A stretch of DNA of 64,000 nucleotides from CAVTQY01 sp963736975 (GTDB lineage Bacteria > Pseudomonadota > Alphaproteobacteria > Acetobacterales > Acetobacteraceae): positions 2,604,001-2,668,000 of the forward strand of contig CAVTQY010000001.1 of the NCBI GenBank assembly GCA_963736975.1, in the 5' to 3' direction. Shown one piece after another: positions 54,635 through 63,826 of this stretch. The position numbers and the translations under genes were made by a program. Below the pieces are notes generated by a model, which was not told where the DNA came from, searched no databases, and saw nothing but the letters and a program-made list of their open reading frames with translations. Numbering within the stretch: position 1 is the stretch's first letter; every line of letters begins with the position of its first letter.

Positions 54635-55637
54635 CACCATTACCCACTCTCAGGTAGTCACCACCGACCTCAAGGTCCTTGACGCGGCCCGGACCCGAGC
54701 AGCACTGCCGTTCGACCGGCTGATCCCTGCCCTGCGCGACGCCTTCGTGGCCGGCGCCGCGGCCCCGCTCCGCCACCGTCACGATCTGCCCCAACCGGAC
54801 GGCACCACAGCCTCGCTACTGCTGATGCCCGCCTGGCGGCCGGGCGGCTTCATGGGCGTGAAGCTGGTCTCGGTCCTCCCCGGTAACGGCGCACGCAAGC
54901 TGCCCGCCGTCTCGTCCAGTTATCTCCTCTGCGACGGCGAGACCGGACGCCACCTCGCCCTGATCGACGGTACTGAAATCACCGGCCGGCGCACCGCTGC
55001 CGCATCCGCGTTGGCAAGCTCGTTCCTGGCCCGGCCGGATGCCGCGGCGCTGCTGGTCGTCGGTTCGGGCCACGTTGCCGGACTGTTGCCCGCGGCTTAC
55101 GCGGCCGTGCGCCCGATCACCCGCGTCGGGGTCTGGAACATCCGCCGCGACGGGGCCGAGCGGCTCGCGGCACAACTTCGCGCCGAGGGCTTCGCTGCCG
55201 AATCTGTCACCGACCTCGCGGCAGCGACCAGGCAGGCCGACATCATCTCCTGCGCGACGCTCGCGCGTGAGCCGCTGATCCAGGGCGATTGGCTTCGTCC
55301 CGGCACGCATCTCGATCTGATCGGCGGCTTCATACCTTCGATGCGTGAGGCCGATGACGAGGCGGTCCGACGTGCCCGCGTGTTCATCGACACCGAAGCC
55401 GCGCTGGCCGAATCCGGCGACCTGATCGACCCGATTGCCAACGGTGTGCTCCGGCGCGAGGACATCGCCGGCGATCTCCCCCGGCTGTGTCGCGGCGAGG
55501 TGCCAGGACGCCGCTCCGCGGACGAGATCACGTTCTTCAAATCAGTGGGCAGCGCGATAGAGGACCTCGCTGCCGCCGCGCTTGCCTATATGGACGACTC
55601 TATCCCCTCGAAAGGAACTCGCATTGGAAAAGCATGA
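54618..55637 (+). CDS. Ornithine cyclodeaminase/mu-crystallin family protein
   Basis: 339 residues. The catalytic Lys lies in FMGVKLVSVLPGN, the NAD-binding motif reads LLVVGSGHVAG and the Asp region IGGFIPSMREADDEAV. Members are NAD(P)-dependent deaminases or imine reductases. Start is probably GTG at 54618, overlapping the permease by 17 bp, so it belongs to the same transcript. This context points to uptake and breakdown of an amino-acid-like compound. Confidence 0.85.
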   Translation: MASRNDTITHSQVVTTDLKVLDAARTRAALPFDRLIPALRDAFVAGAAAPLRHRHDLPQPDGTTASLLLMPAWRPGGFMGVKLVSVLPGNGARKLPAVSSSYLLCDGETGRHLALIDGTEITGRRTAAASALASSFLARPDAAALLVVGSGHVAGLLPAAYAAVRPITRVGVWNIRRDGAERLAAQLRAEGFAAESVTDLAAATRQADIISCATLAREPLIQGDWLRPGTHLDLIGGFIPSMREADDEAVRRARVFIDTEAALAESGDLIDPIANGVLRREDIAGDLPRLCRGEVPGRRSADEITFFKSVGSAIEDLAAAALAYMDDSIPSKGTRIGKA

Positions 55638-56904
55638 GGTGCCCGAAGCCATCCGCCTGACCCGGCTGCCGTCCGGCCTGACCGTCGTGACCGAGCGGAT
55701 GGAGCGTGTGGAGACGGTGTCGCTCGGCGCCTATGTGGCGACCGGCTCCCGCCACGAGACCGAGGTGGAAAACGGCGTCTCCCATTTCCTGGAGCACATG
55801 GCATTCAAGGGCACCGAGCGGCGCAGCGCCGCCGCTATCGCCGAGGAGATCGAAGCGGTCGGTGGACACCTGAATGCCTACACGGCGCGCGAGCAGACCG
55901 CTTACTACGCCAAGGTCCTGAAGGAGGACACGGCGCTCGCCGCCGATATCATCGGCGACATTCTCTGCCATTCCACCTTCGAGCCCGAGGAACTGGAGCG
56001 CGAACGCGGCGTAATCCTGCAGGAGATCGGCCAGGCCAACGACACGCCGGACGACATCATCTTCGATCACTTCCAGGAGGCCGCTTATCCGGGCCAGCCG
56101 CTCGGCCGCTCGGTACTCGGCAGCGAGGAGGGCATCCGCGGCATGCCGCGGACGATGCTCACCGGCTATATGCGCCGGCACTACGCTGCCGCGAATGTCG
56201 TTGTGGCCGCCGCCGGTGCGCTTGATCACGAACACATCGTCGGCTTGGCAAAGACGCATTTCGCCGATCTGGCCGTCGATCCCGCTCCGGTCGCGCTGTC
56301 CGGCCGTTATCAGGGCGGCGAATTCCGGGAAACCCGCAACCTCGACCAGGTGCACATCGTGTTGGGCTTCCCGTCGGTCGCCTATGCCGATCGCGACTTC
56401 TACCCCACCCTCTTGCTCTCGACCCTGCTCGGCGGCGGCATGTCGTCGCGGCTGTTCCAGGAAATCCGGGAGAAGCGCGGCCTGGTGTATTCGATCTACT
56501 CCTTCACCGCGCCATTTATGGATAGCGGGCTTTTCGGCGTTTATGCGGGTACCGGCGAAAGCGAGGCCGAGGAGCTGATGCCGGTGACCCTGGAGGAGCT
56601 GCGGAAGGTGCAGAACAGCGTGACCGAGGCGGAACTGGCACGGGCGCGGGCGCAGGTGAAGGCCAGCCTGTTAATGTCGCTGGAGAGCACCGGCAGCCGC
56701 TGCGAACAGCTCGCCCGGCAGCTTCAGGTATTCGGCCGGGTGATCCCGGTCCAGGAAACCGTTGCGCGGCTGAACGCGGTCACGGTGCAGGACGTGCAGC
56801 GGGCCGCTGCGCGGCATTTCCGGTCGGCCCCGACACTGGCCGCGCTCGGCCCGGCGGACCGGGTGCCCGGTCTGGCGACCATCGCCGACGCCCTGGCCGC
56901 ATGA
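55624..56904 (+). CDS. M16-family zinc peptidase
   Basis: 426 residues. Zinc site HFLEH (in VSHFLEHMAFKGTERR) and the later Glu (ERGVILQEIGQ) match the processing-peptidase type. The R-loop LGGGMSSRLFQEIREKRGLV is intact. A TTG at 55624 with AAAGGA eight bases upstream gives the family N-terminus; it overlaps the previous gene by 14 bp. A cytoplasmic or periplasmic protein-fragment peptidase is expected. Confidence 0.92.
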   Translation: MEKHEVPEAIRLTRLPSGLTVVTERMERVETVSLGAYVATGSRHETEVENGVSHFLEHMAFKGTERRSAAAIAEEIEAVGGHLNAYTAREQTAYYAKVLKEDTALAADIIGDILCHSTFEPEELERERGVILQEIGQANDTPDDIIFDHFQEAAYPGQPLGRSVLGSEEGIRGMPRTMLTGYMRRHYAAANVVVAAAGALDHEHIVGLAKTHFADLAVDPAPVALSGRYQGGEFRETRNLDQVHIVLGFPSVAYADRDFYPTLLLSTLLGGGMSSRLFQEIREKRGLVYSIYSFTAPFMDSGLFGVYAGTGESEAEELMPVTLEELRKVQNSVTEAELARARAQVKASLLMSLESTGSRCEQLARQLQVFGRVIPVQETVARLNAVTVQDVQRAAARHFRSAPTLAALGPADRVPGLATIADALAA

Positions 56905-56925
56905 GCCGCTCACCCGAGCGCAGCG

Positions 56926-56976
56926 TTCCCCTCTCCACCCGACGGCTTCCCGCGGGCGCGGGAGAGGTGATCGTGC
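56926..56976. repeat. REP-like element, degenerate copy 7
   Basis: CCCCTCTCC and, after a CCCGACGG spacer, TTCCCGCGGGCGCGGGAGAGG form an imperfect hairpin. It lies between the M16 and TldE genes. Confidence 0.45.
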
Positions 56977-57013
56977 CCGAATGCGACCGCCGTGCCCGAA
57001 AGGCATAACAGCA

Positions 57014-58342
57014 ATGGATCATCTCGAGCTGCTGCAGGAGCTGATCGCGCGGGCCCGGGCCGCCGGGGCGACCGCGGCGGATGCCGTGTTGATCTCGGGC
57101 ACCTCGCTCTCCGCGCAGCGCCGGCTCGGTAAGACCGAGCATGTCGAGCGCTCGGAAGGCCGTGATCTCGGGCTGCGGGTGTTCGTCGGCCCAAAATCCG
57201 CGATCGTTTCCTCCAGCACGATGGACCCGGCCGGATTCACCACGCTGGCCGAACGGGCTGTGGCGATGGCCCAGGCGGTGCCGGATGATCCCTACGCGGG
57301 CCTCGCCGACACCGCCGCGCCGCCCGAACCCGTCGCCCTCGATCTGGAAGACGCAACTGAACCGGATACCGAGGCGCTGGTAGCGCGTGCCTCGGTTGCG
57401 GAGGAAGCGGCACTGGCGGTGAAGGGGGTGACCAACTCCGAAGGGGCCGGAGCCGGTTTCAGCCGCTACGAATCGCGGCTGGTGACCTCCGCCGGATTCG
57501 CCGGCCATGCGGTGCGGACCAGCCATTCGGTCTCGGCCACGGCGCTGGCAGGCAGCGGCACCGGCATGCAGCGCGACTACGACTACCACAGCGCCGTGCA
57601 TCTGGCCGACCTGGACGATCCGGCCGCCATCGGCCGCAGTGCCGGCGATAGGGCGGTCGCTCGGCTGGGCCCCGTGCGGCCGGCCACCGCGAAACTGCCC
57701 GTGGTCTATCACCCGCGCGTGGCTGGCAGCCTGCTCGGCCATCTGGCCGGCGCGATCAACGGCGCCGCAATCGCACGCGGTACATCCTTCCTGAAAGACA
57801 AGCTCGGGCACCGCATCTTTGCATCCGGTATCGCCATACACGACGATCCGCGGCGGGTGCGCGGGCTGCGTTCGCGCGTCGCCGACGGCGAGGGCACCCC
57901 GACCGCCGCCCGTGCCCTGGTCGAGGACGGCGTGCTGCAAACCTGGCTGCTCGACAGCCGCTCGGCCCGGCAGCTCGGGATGATCTCGACCGGCCATGCG
58001 GTACGCGGCACTGGCGGCCCGCCATCGCCGGCCGCCAGCAACCTCTATCTGTCGCCCGGGCGGCTCTCGCCGGACGAGCTGATGGCGGATATCCCTCTCG
58101 GGCTCTACGTCACCGAGCTGATCGGCATGGGCGTGAACGGTGTCACCGGCGATTACAGCCGGGGCGCGGCGGGGTTCATGATCCGCAACGGTGCGATCGC
58201 CGAACCGGTGGCCGAGATCACCATCGCCGGCAACCTGCTGGAGATGTTCACCCAGCTCACCCCGGCGAACGACCTCGTCTTCCGCCGCGGCACCGATGCG
58301 CCAACCGTCCGCGTCGAGGGGATGACAATGGCGGGAGCCTGA
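57014..58342 (+). CDS. pmbA: TldE/PmbA metalloprotease family protein
   Basis: 442 residues. PmbA/TldE acts with TldD in maturation of small peptides and in toxin/antitoxin turnover. Family blocks are GKTEHVERSEGRDLGLRVFV, LPVVYHPRVAGSLLGHLAGA, GTGGPPSPAASNLYLSPG and GVNGVTGDYSRGAAGFMIRN. The metal-binding HExxxH of TldD is not expected here and none is seen. The ATG at 57014 is preferred over an upstream frame extension. Confidence 0.9.
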   Translation: MDHLELLQELIARARAAGATAADAVLISGTSLSAQRRLGKTEHVERSEGRDLGLRVFVGPKSAIVSSSTMDPAGFTTLAERAVAMAQAVPDDPYAGLADTAAPPEPVALDLEDATEPDTEALVARASVAEEAALAVKGVTNSEGAGAGFSRYESRLVTSAGFAGHAVRTSHSVSATALAGSGTGMQRDYDYHSAVHLADLDDPAAIGRSAGDRAVARLGPVRPATAKLPVVYHPRVAGSLLGHLAGAINGAAIARGTSFLKDKLGHRIFASGIAIHDDPRRVRGLRSRVADGEGTPTAARALVEDGVLQTWLLDSRSARQLGMISTGHAVRGTGGPPSPAASNLYLSPGRLSPDELMADIPLGLYVTELIGMGVNGVTGDYSRGAAGFMIRNGAIAEPVAEITIAGNLLEMFTQLTPANDLVFRRGTDAPTVRVEGMTMAGA

Positions 58343-58400
58343 CCTCCCTGACAGCGCGCCGCGCGACACACCATATTCCGCGCGGGTAACAGGAAAGCGA

Positions 58401-59303
58401 ATGCGCTCCATGCGTGCCATCCCAGCTCTGCTCGCCGCCGTCGTGGCTGTAGGCCTCGCGCTTGCGCCGAGCCTTGCCGATGCCCGGGCGGGCTCCGGCG
58501 GATCGTTCGGAAGTCGCGGCGGCTATACTTGGTCCGCGCCCCCGGCGACGCGCACCGCCCCTTATTCCGCTGCGCCGATGGAACGCAGCCTGACGCCGAA
58601 CCAACGCCAGCCAGGTTACGGCTACGCCAACCCCGGCTACCGCTCCGGCTTCGGCTCCGGCTTCTTGGGCGGACTGCTCGGCGTGGGCATCGGCAGCCTG
58701 CTGTTCGGGCACATGTTCGGCGGTTTCTTCGGGTTTTTCGGCTTCCTGTTCAGGATCCTGATCCTGGTCCTGATCGTCCGCTGGCTGTTCCGGCTGTTCC
58801 GCGGCTCCTCCCCGGTGTTCGCCAGCGGACCCTCCATGTTCGCGCGCGGACCGGCCACCCCGCCGGGTCCCCGCCCCATGCCGATGGGGTCGGCGCCGCC
58901 GCTCGCCATCTCGCCGGCTGACTACCAGGCCTTCGAGCGAGTCCTGCATGAGGTCCAGGCGGCCTGGAGTGCGCAGGATCTCAATGCGTTGCGTGCTCTC
59001 GCCACACCGGAGATGGTTGGCTATTTCGGCGAGCAACTGGCCGAGCAAGCAAGTCGCGGTGTGCGCAACACCATCTCCGACGTGCGCCTGCTGCAAGGCG
59101 ATCTCGCGCAGGCCTGGTCGGAAACTGGGCGTGATTACGCCACCGTGGCGATGCGATTCGCGATGCTCGATGTGACCCGCCACGCCGCCGGCCGCATCGT
59201 CGATGGCAGCCCGACCGAGCATGTCACGGCCACCGAACTCTGGACCTTCGTCCGGGCGCGCGGCGGACGCTGGATACTCTCGGCCATCCAGCAGGCCCGC
59301 TGA
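58401..59303 (+). CDS. TIM44-like domain membrane protein
   Basis: 300 residues. A signal peptide (LLAAVVAVGLALAPSLADA) precedes a Gly/Ser-rich spacer. A Gly/Phe-rich membrane segment (GLLGVGIGSLLFGHMFGGFF and LILVLIVRWLFRLF) follows. The C-terminal TIM44 fold reads FERVLHEVQAAWSAQDLNAL ... VTATELWTFVRARGGRWILS. This is a bacterial family of exported proteins with unknown job, not a mitochondrial import motor. Confidence 0.84.
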   Translation: MRSMRAIPALLAAVVAVGLALAPSLADARAGSGGSFGSRGGYTWSAPPATRTAPYSAAPMERSLTPNQRQPGYGYANPGYRSGFGSGFLGGLLGVGIGSLLFGHMFGGFFGFFGFLFRILILVLIVRWLFRLFRGSSPVFASGPSMFARGPATPPGPRPMPMGSAPPLAISPADYQAFERVLHEVQAAWSAQDLNALRALATPEMVGYFGEQLAEQASRGVRNTISDVRLLQGDLAQAWSETGRDYATVAMRFAMLDVTRHAAGRIVDGSPTEHVTATELWTFVRARGGRWILSAIQQAR

Positions 59304-59368
59304 CGCTTGGCGGCTCCCAGGGCCGCGCCGTAGGATGACCCGGCACATATAAGCCGGGAGGAAATCGA

Positions 59369-60616
59369 ATGCGGCGTCTGGGATGGCTGTTCGCCGCCCT
59401 TCTGGTTGCGTTGACTGCGGGCACGGCAACGCAGGCAGCGGAACCGATCACCATCGGCTTCGGCATGGCGCTGACCGGCGGACTGGCGCCGAACGGCAAG
59501 GCGGCGCTGCTGGCTATGCAGATCTGGGCCGAGAACACCAACGCCAAAGGCGGACTGCTCGGCCGGCCGGTGAAGCTTGTTTATTACGACGATCAGAGCA
59601 ATCCGGCGCTGGTGCCCGGTATCTACACCAAACTGTTGGATGTGGACAAAGTCGATCTGGTGGTCGGCGGCTATGCCACCAACATGGTTGCGCCGGCGAT
59701 GCCGGTGATCATCGCGCATCAGCGGACCTTTCTCGGCCTGCTGGCGTTGGCGGTGAACAGTCAGTTCCACTACGACCGGTATTTCTCGATCGCACCGACC
59801 GGCGGCCCGCAGCCGAAGCAGAGCTTCTCGGCGCCGTTCTTTGCCGTGGCGGCGGCGCAGAACCCGCAGCCGCAGACGCTCGCCATCGTGGGCGCCGATG
59901 CCGAGTTCCCGAAGAATGCTATCGCCGGCGCAATGGCATTGGCGAAGCAGGACGGGTTCCGGATCGTCTATAACCAGACCTATCCGCCGAGCACCGCCGA
60001 TTTCACCCCGATCGTGCGCGCCATCCAGGCAACCAATCCGGACATGGTGTTCGTCGCGTCCTATCCACCGGACTCGCTGGGTATGATCCGGGCCGCGAAT
60101 GAGGTCGGACTCAAAACCAAGCTGTTCGGCGGCGGCATGGTCGGGCTGCAGAACACGGCGATCAAAACGCAGCTCGGGCCGTTGCTGAACGGCATCGTCG
60201 ATTACGATTTCTGGCTGCCCGTAGCCGGGTTCGCCACGCCCGCGGCGATGGACTTCCTGAAGCAGTATCAGGCGAAAGCGGCGTCTGCCGGCGTGGATTC
60301 GCTCGGCTATTATCTGCCGCCTTTCGCCTATGCCGACATGCAAGTCCTGGGCGCCGCGGTGGAGGGAACCAAGAGCCTCGATCAGGCGAAACTAGCCGAC
60401 TGGCTGCGCAGCCACAGCTTCGATACCGTGGCCGGCCCGATCACTTTCGGGCCTGGTGGCGAATGGACGCAGGCGCGCGTGCTGGAAGTGCAGTTCCAGG
60501 GTGTGCACGGTCACGACCTGGAACAGTTCAAGAGCCCAAAGACAGAAGTGATTCTCTACCCGGAGACCTACAAGTCCGGCGCTTTGATGTATCCCTACAC
60601 TGAGGCGAAGCGCTAG
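59369..60616 (+). CDS. Branched-chain-amino-acid-type ABC binding protein
   Basis: 415 residues. Signal peptide (LFAALLVALTAGTATQAAEP) then the type-1 periplasmic fold: ITIGFGMALTGGLAPNGKAA, VKLVYYDDQSNPALVPGIY and YPPSTADFTPIVRAIQATNP. GGGAGGAA precedes the ATG. It belongs to the LivK-like group that binds amino acids, amides or aromatic acids. No permease or ATPase genes follow; IS remnants do. It may therefore be an orphan or a truncated operon. Confidence 0.88.
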   Translation: MRRLGWLFAALLVALTAGTATQAAEPITIGFGMALTGGLAPNGKAALLAMQIWAENTNAKGGLLGRPVKLVYYDDQSNPALVPGIYTKLLDVDKVDLVVGGYATNMVAPAMPVIIAHQRTFLGLLALAVNSQFHYDRYFSIAPTGGPQPKQSFSAPFFAVAAAQNPQPQTLAIVGADAEFPKNAIAGAMALAKQDGFRIVYNQTYPPSTADFTPIVRAIQATNPDMVFVASYPPDSLGMIRAANEVGLKTKLFGGGMVGLQNTAIKTQLGPLLNGIVDYDFWLPVAGFATPAAMDFLKQYQAKAASAGVDSLGYYLPPFAYADMQVLGAAVEGTKSLDQAKLADWLRSHSFDTVAGPITFGPGGEWTQARVLEVQFQGVHGHDLEQFKSPKTEVILYPETYKSGALMYPYTEAKR

Positions 60617-60903
60617 AGCGCATTTAGGCTGACTGGAAATATCCGGCATGCCGGAGGAACGCGGTACACTCGGTGGGTGTGAAGGCATCGAGGAGTTTGC
60701 CCAGCGCGCTCCACAGTGCTTCGACGGTACGCATGGCTTTGCCGCGCAGCAGCGATTTCAGCACGGCGAAAGCCTGCTCGATCGGAGAGGAACATCTCGC
60801 CGTTGACGGCGCCATCAAACACACCGGGCGCGACCAGCCCGCCCTGGCGAAGGCCGGCGATGAACGTTGTCGTGTGCCAGTGCCCATGCGGCACTGCGCT
60901 CAC
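60613..60903 (-). pseudogene. IS630-family transposase remnant
   Basis: Two fragments survive in different frames. First PHGHWHTTTFIAGLRQGGLV and NGEMFLS, then PIEQAFAVLKSLLRGKAMRT through FLRHAGYFQSA. The join near 60785-60788 skips about 60 residues including the middle catalytic Asp. The upstream part is cut off where the IS91 fragment begins. The outer end AGCGCATTTAGGCTGACTGG resembles an IS630-type terminus. Confidence 0.75.
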
Positions 60904-61154
60904 CCCGGCTGCGACAGCGCATTCGCTACTATGGCTTCCTGAGCAACTGTCAGCGCACCCGCAAGCTGGCGTTGTGCCGTGAACTACTCGCGGTGCCAGC
61001 GGCCCCCGTTCTGCCCGAGGACTATCGTGACCGACACGAAGGGCTGACTGGGGTATCCCTGCGGATCTGCCCGCACTGCCACCTGGGCAGTATGGTCGTT
61101 GTCGAAGTTATTCCGCGTCCCTCTACCTGTCAGCCTGTGCCGGATACGTCATGA
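60904..61154 (+). pseudogene. IS91-family transposase 3' remnant
   Basis: The reading RIRYYGFLSNCQRTRKLALC and, 30 residues on, the Cys-rich ICPHCHLGSMVVVEVI match the C-terminal region of IS91-type transposases. The catalytic HUH part is missing. It abuts the IS630 fragment. Confidence 0.65.
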
Positions 61155-61745
61155 TCTCGCACCGACGTTTCCCAACCTTCTGCCAGCTGGACCACCTGCC
61201 AGATCACCATGGGCGCGCTCTTGCCGGTGCTGGGTTGTACCGAGATGCAGCGGTCGCCCCTTGGTCGTACGCTGGCCATCTTGGCCCATCCGTCGGACGG
61301 CTCACGTCACGAACATACTCAAGCGGATGCCCATAGGCGTATCTTGAGCCGAGCGATGCACGTTCCGACTGCATCCAATGCCCATACCGCAGCCAATGGG
61401 GGCGCAATTTAGTCCAATCCGTTTTTAGCTCACCGGCGCGGCGCAAGCTTGGGCGCCCCTCGAGGCAGCCGCGTTCGCCGCGCCACCACGCTAAAAACGC
61501 TCTGCTTGTGGCAAGTCAGGCAGGGCGGCGACGGCAATCGTTCGCCGAGGGGGTATTCCGTCGGCGCTCACAGGCGTTCACCACTGCTGGCGGACGCTGG
61601 GTGCAGGCGCGAACGGCGCTGCCCCTTGGGGCATTCCTGGCCGCCGCGTTTTGGCTCATTTGGCTCTATTGTCCTGCCTGATGCCGCAACGAACTGATTG
61701 TCAGACGGGGGCGCTGATTGCCAGCGCCTCCGTCGCGACAACCGG
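61155..61745. other. Intergenic region after IS91 fragment
   Basis: No gene with recognisable motifs is found. Short frames exist on both strands but have no family look. The stretch may be leftover IS91 terminal sequence and chromosomal DNA. Confidence 0.45.
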
Positions 61746-62507
61746 TTATGAGTTAGGGATGGCGCTGATCTGTTGCGGCGTGAGGTCGTTTGCTGAGCAG
61801 TGGGGCTGCCAGAAACCGGGAGTTTGCGGCGGCCCGTAAATATCGAGTGTGCTCGGCGGATAGATAATGTTATCGGCCCCGGCGCCACTTCCATTGGGCC
61901 CAGCTGGCGTACCGTCAAAGCCTGCCAGCTTGCGCATGCGGAAAGCAATTGCATGGTCGGCGCATGAGGAATCGCCGCTTACCCCCAGCCCGCCGATGAC
62001 TTGCCCGTTTTGGTACAGCGGAACGCCACCCCCAAAGGTGATGATCCCGCCGGGTATCTGCCCTATGCCGGTGCCCTGCGGGTTAAAGACCGGGTTGAAC
62101 GGATTAGAGTTGTTTAATCCGTAGAGCGAACCGCCCGGCTGAGTGGCGGCGTACAGGTTGGCGGTGGATAAGGCAAACAATTGGTTGCTGAAATCATTGG
62201 CGGCGCTTGCCTTGGCGATTGCGATATCGCGGCTGCCCGGCCAGGCATCCCCGGTCTTGATGACCGAGCAAAGGAACCCGAACCGATCGACGACCGCCGA
62301 CCACATCTGGTTCGGATGCGGCTTGAAGAGGCCTCCATTATTGTCGGGCAAGTTTACCACTTTTGTGAGTTCACTTTGGACGTGGTTTACCACCGAGCGG
62401 GGTATGGCGCATCCCGACTCCGGATTAAAATTCTGAGATTGTGCGAAGGACGAGAAACCGAACAAAACAAACGCAACCCCGATGCCGGTTTTATAGAATG
62501 TTCGCAT
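61746..62507 (-). CDS. GlcG/HbpS-like secreted protein
   Basis: 253 residues from the ATG at 62507 with AGGGGAG upstream. Signal peptide (GIGVAFVLFGFSSFAQSQN) precedes the GlcG/HbpS fold: IAIAKASAANDFSNQLFALS, GGGVPLYQNGQVIGGLGVSG and DSSCADHAIAFRMRKLAG. Proteins of this family bind heme or cobalamin-related ligands; the exact ligand here is unknown. Codon use is more AT-rich than in the core of the window, suggesting later arrival. Confidence 0.78.
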   Translation of the reverse strand: MRTFYKTGIGVAFVLFGFSSFAQSQNFNPESGCAIPRSVVNHVQSELTKVVNLPDNNGGLFKPHPNQMWSAVVDRFGFLCSVIKTGDAWPGSRDIAIAKASAANDFSNQLFALSTANLYAATQPGGSLYGLNNSNPFNPVFNPQGTGIGQIPGGIITFGGGVPLYQNGQVIGGLGVSGDSSCADHAIAFRMRKLAGFDGTPAGPNGSGAGADNIIYPPSTLDIYGPPQTPGFWQPHCSANDLTPQQISAIPNS

Positions 62508-62725
62508 TTTTGCACTCCCCTGTTTGGACGTCACTTATTTGGTTTTGATAGGTTTTACCTTAACCGGGTTCCCCTCCCGCGACAGGAGGCGGAACTCAGC
62601 GTGCACTTTATAAGCTAGATGATGCTATAAGAAAATGGGAATTTGCCATTATGGGTCACATTTCCCGTCGGCAGAAGCATTCCCCTACCTGACACCATCG
62701 CGGATTGGCAATGAGTCCGATTCAC

Positions 62726-62900
62726 CTGCGGCTTATTTGTAGCCGGGCCGTCCACGCAGAGATCGAGCGTGCTGCCGTCGCGAGCGGGATGAAGACCAAT
62801 GTTCGAGGCTGGGATCGAGGCCGCGCTCGACGGAATTACTACCATCGAAGAACTGGTGCGCAGCGTCCGCGCCGAGGCCTGGTCCCCTGTCCCTGAGTTT
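62726..62900 (+). pseudogene. gspE: gspE 3' end remnant (type II secretion ATPase)
   Basis: Fragments HAEIERAAVASGMKT and, one base out of frame, MFEAGIEAALDGITTIEELV match the C-terminus of the type II secretion ATPase. The join has an extra A (ACCAATGTT). The catalytic part is absent and the gene is non-functional. Confidence 0.65.
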
Positions 62901-63440
62901 CGCTACCTCGCGATCACTCAGGCCGGCTAGACCAAGCGCGGCGTAATGGAAGCAGCCCGCGAAGCGGAAGTGGTCGTCCGGCTGCAACGGCAGGACAGAA
63001 TCCCGATGCGCGCCGCCCCGGTGACCGCGCGTTTATTTTCCGATCTGCTGAGCAGCAGCTTGGCCGTGGCCGCGCGCTGCGGACCCAGGAGGTGACCAAC
63101 TTTACCCGCGAGCTCGCCATATGCTGGAAGCCGGGCAGGACATTGCCTACGTGCTGCGGTTTTTGGGCGAAACCGCGCCCCATGCGCGCGTGCAGCGCGT
63201 AGTTGGGGAGAGTTGCGCAATGCGGTCCGCGACGGCAGTCCGCTGGCCGATGCGCTGGCCCGCCATCCGAACAGTGTCTCGCGGCTCTCGTGCGCACCGG
63301 CGAGGTGGGCGGCACACTCGCCGCCTACATTTGGACCGTCTCGCCTCGCGACTGGAACGCGAGCCGAGTTTGAAGGCCGGCATCATATCGGCCGTGATCT
63401 ACCCGATTCTGCTCGTGATCGCGGCGATTGGCTGGACCCT
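62898..63440 (+). pseudogene. gspF: gspF remnant (type II secretion inner-membrane protein)
   Basis: N-terminus EFRYLAITQAG is stopped by an in-frame TAG, continues TKRGVMEAAREAEVVVRLQR and RIPMRAAPVTARLFSDLLSS. Then it jumps frame to MLEAGQDIAYVLRFLGETAP, and again to LRNAVRDGSPLADALARHPN. Finally LDRLASRLEREPSLKAGIIS and VIYPILLVIAAIG appear. A nonsense codon plus several frameshifts and losses make this a true pseudogene. Confidence 0.72.
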
Positions 63441-63580
63441 CCTCCTGCCGTTCTGTCAGCGATCAGGCCGGGGGGGGTGGTTCTATCAGGGCTGGCGCCA
63501 CGGGCGGAATATCTGGTTGGCCGAAGCGGCCGCCGGTAGGGTCCTGGCCCTTCTGACCGGCGGCGGGGAACGGGAATGCG

Positions 63581-63826
63581 GTGCCTGAGTTGCAGCTCAG
63601 CGGCTGTGACGGAGCGACCCGAGCGCACGGCGCAGGACTACGCCGGTTCCGCTGCCGGTACTGCGGCAACCAGTTCAACGAACGCAGCGCCGGCCTGCTG
63701 AACCGGACCCAGTACCCGAGCGACGTCATCGCGCTCGTGATGCTGCGCTATCGGCTGACCGTGCGGGAGGCGTTGGAAGAGGGACTCGCAATCGCGACGC
63801 GTCTGATTCTGGCATTTCGCGAGTGA
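63581..63826 (+). mobile_element. IS6-family transposase N-terminal fragment
   Basis: The zinc-ribbon lead RRFRCRYCGNQFNERSAG and NRTQYPSDVIALVMLRYRLT match the start of IS6/IS240-type transposases. The catalytic core is missing; about 80 residues remain. Confidence 0.6.

Noticed and set aside
56780..58420. A 546-codon minus-strand frame opposite the TldE gene
   Set aside because: Repetitive His/Arg/Gly composition and complete overlap with a clear plus-strand gene.
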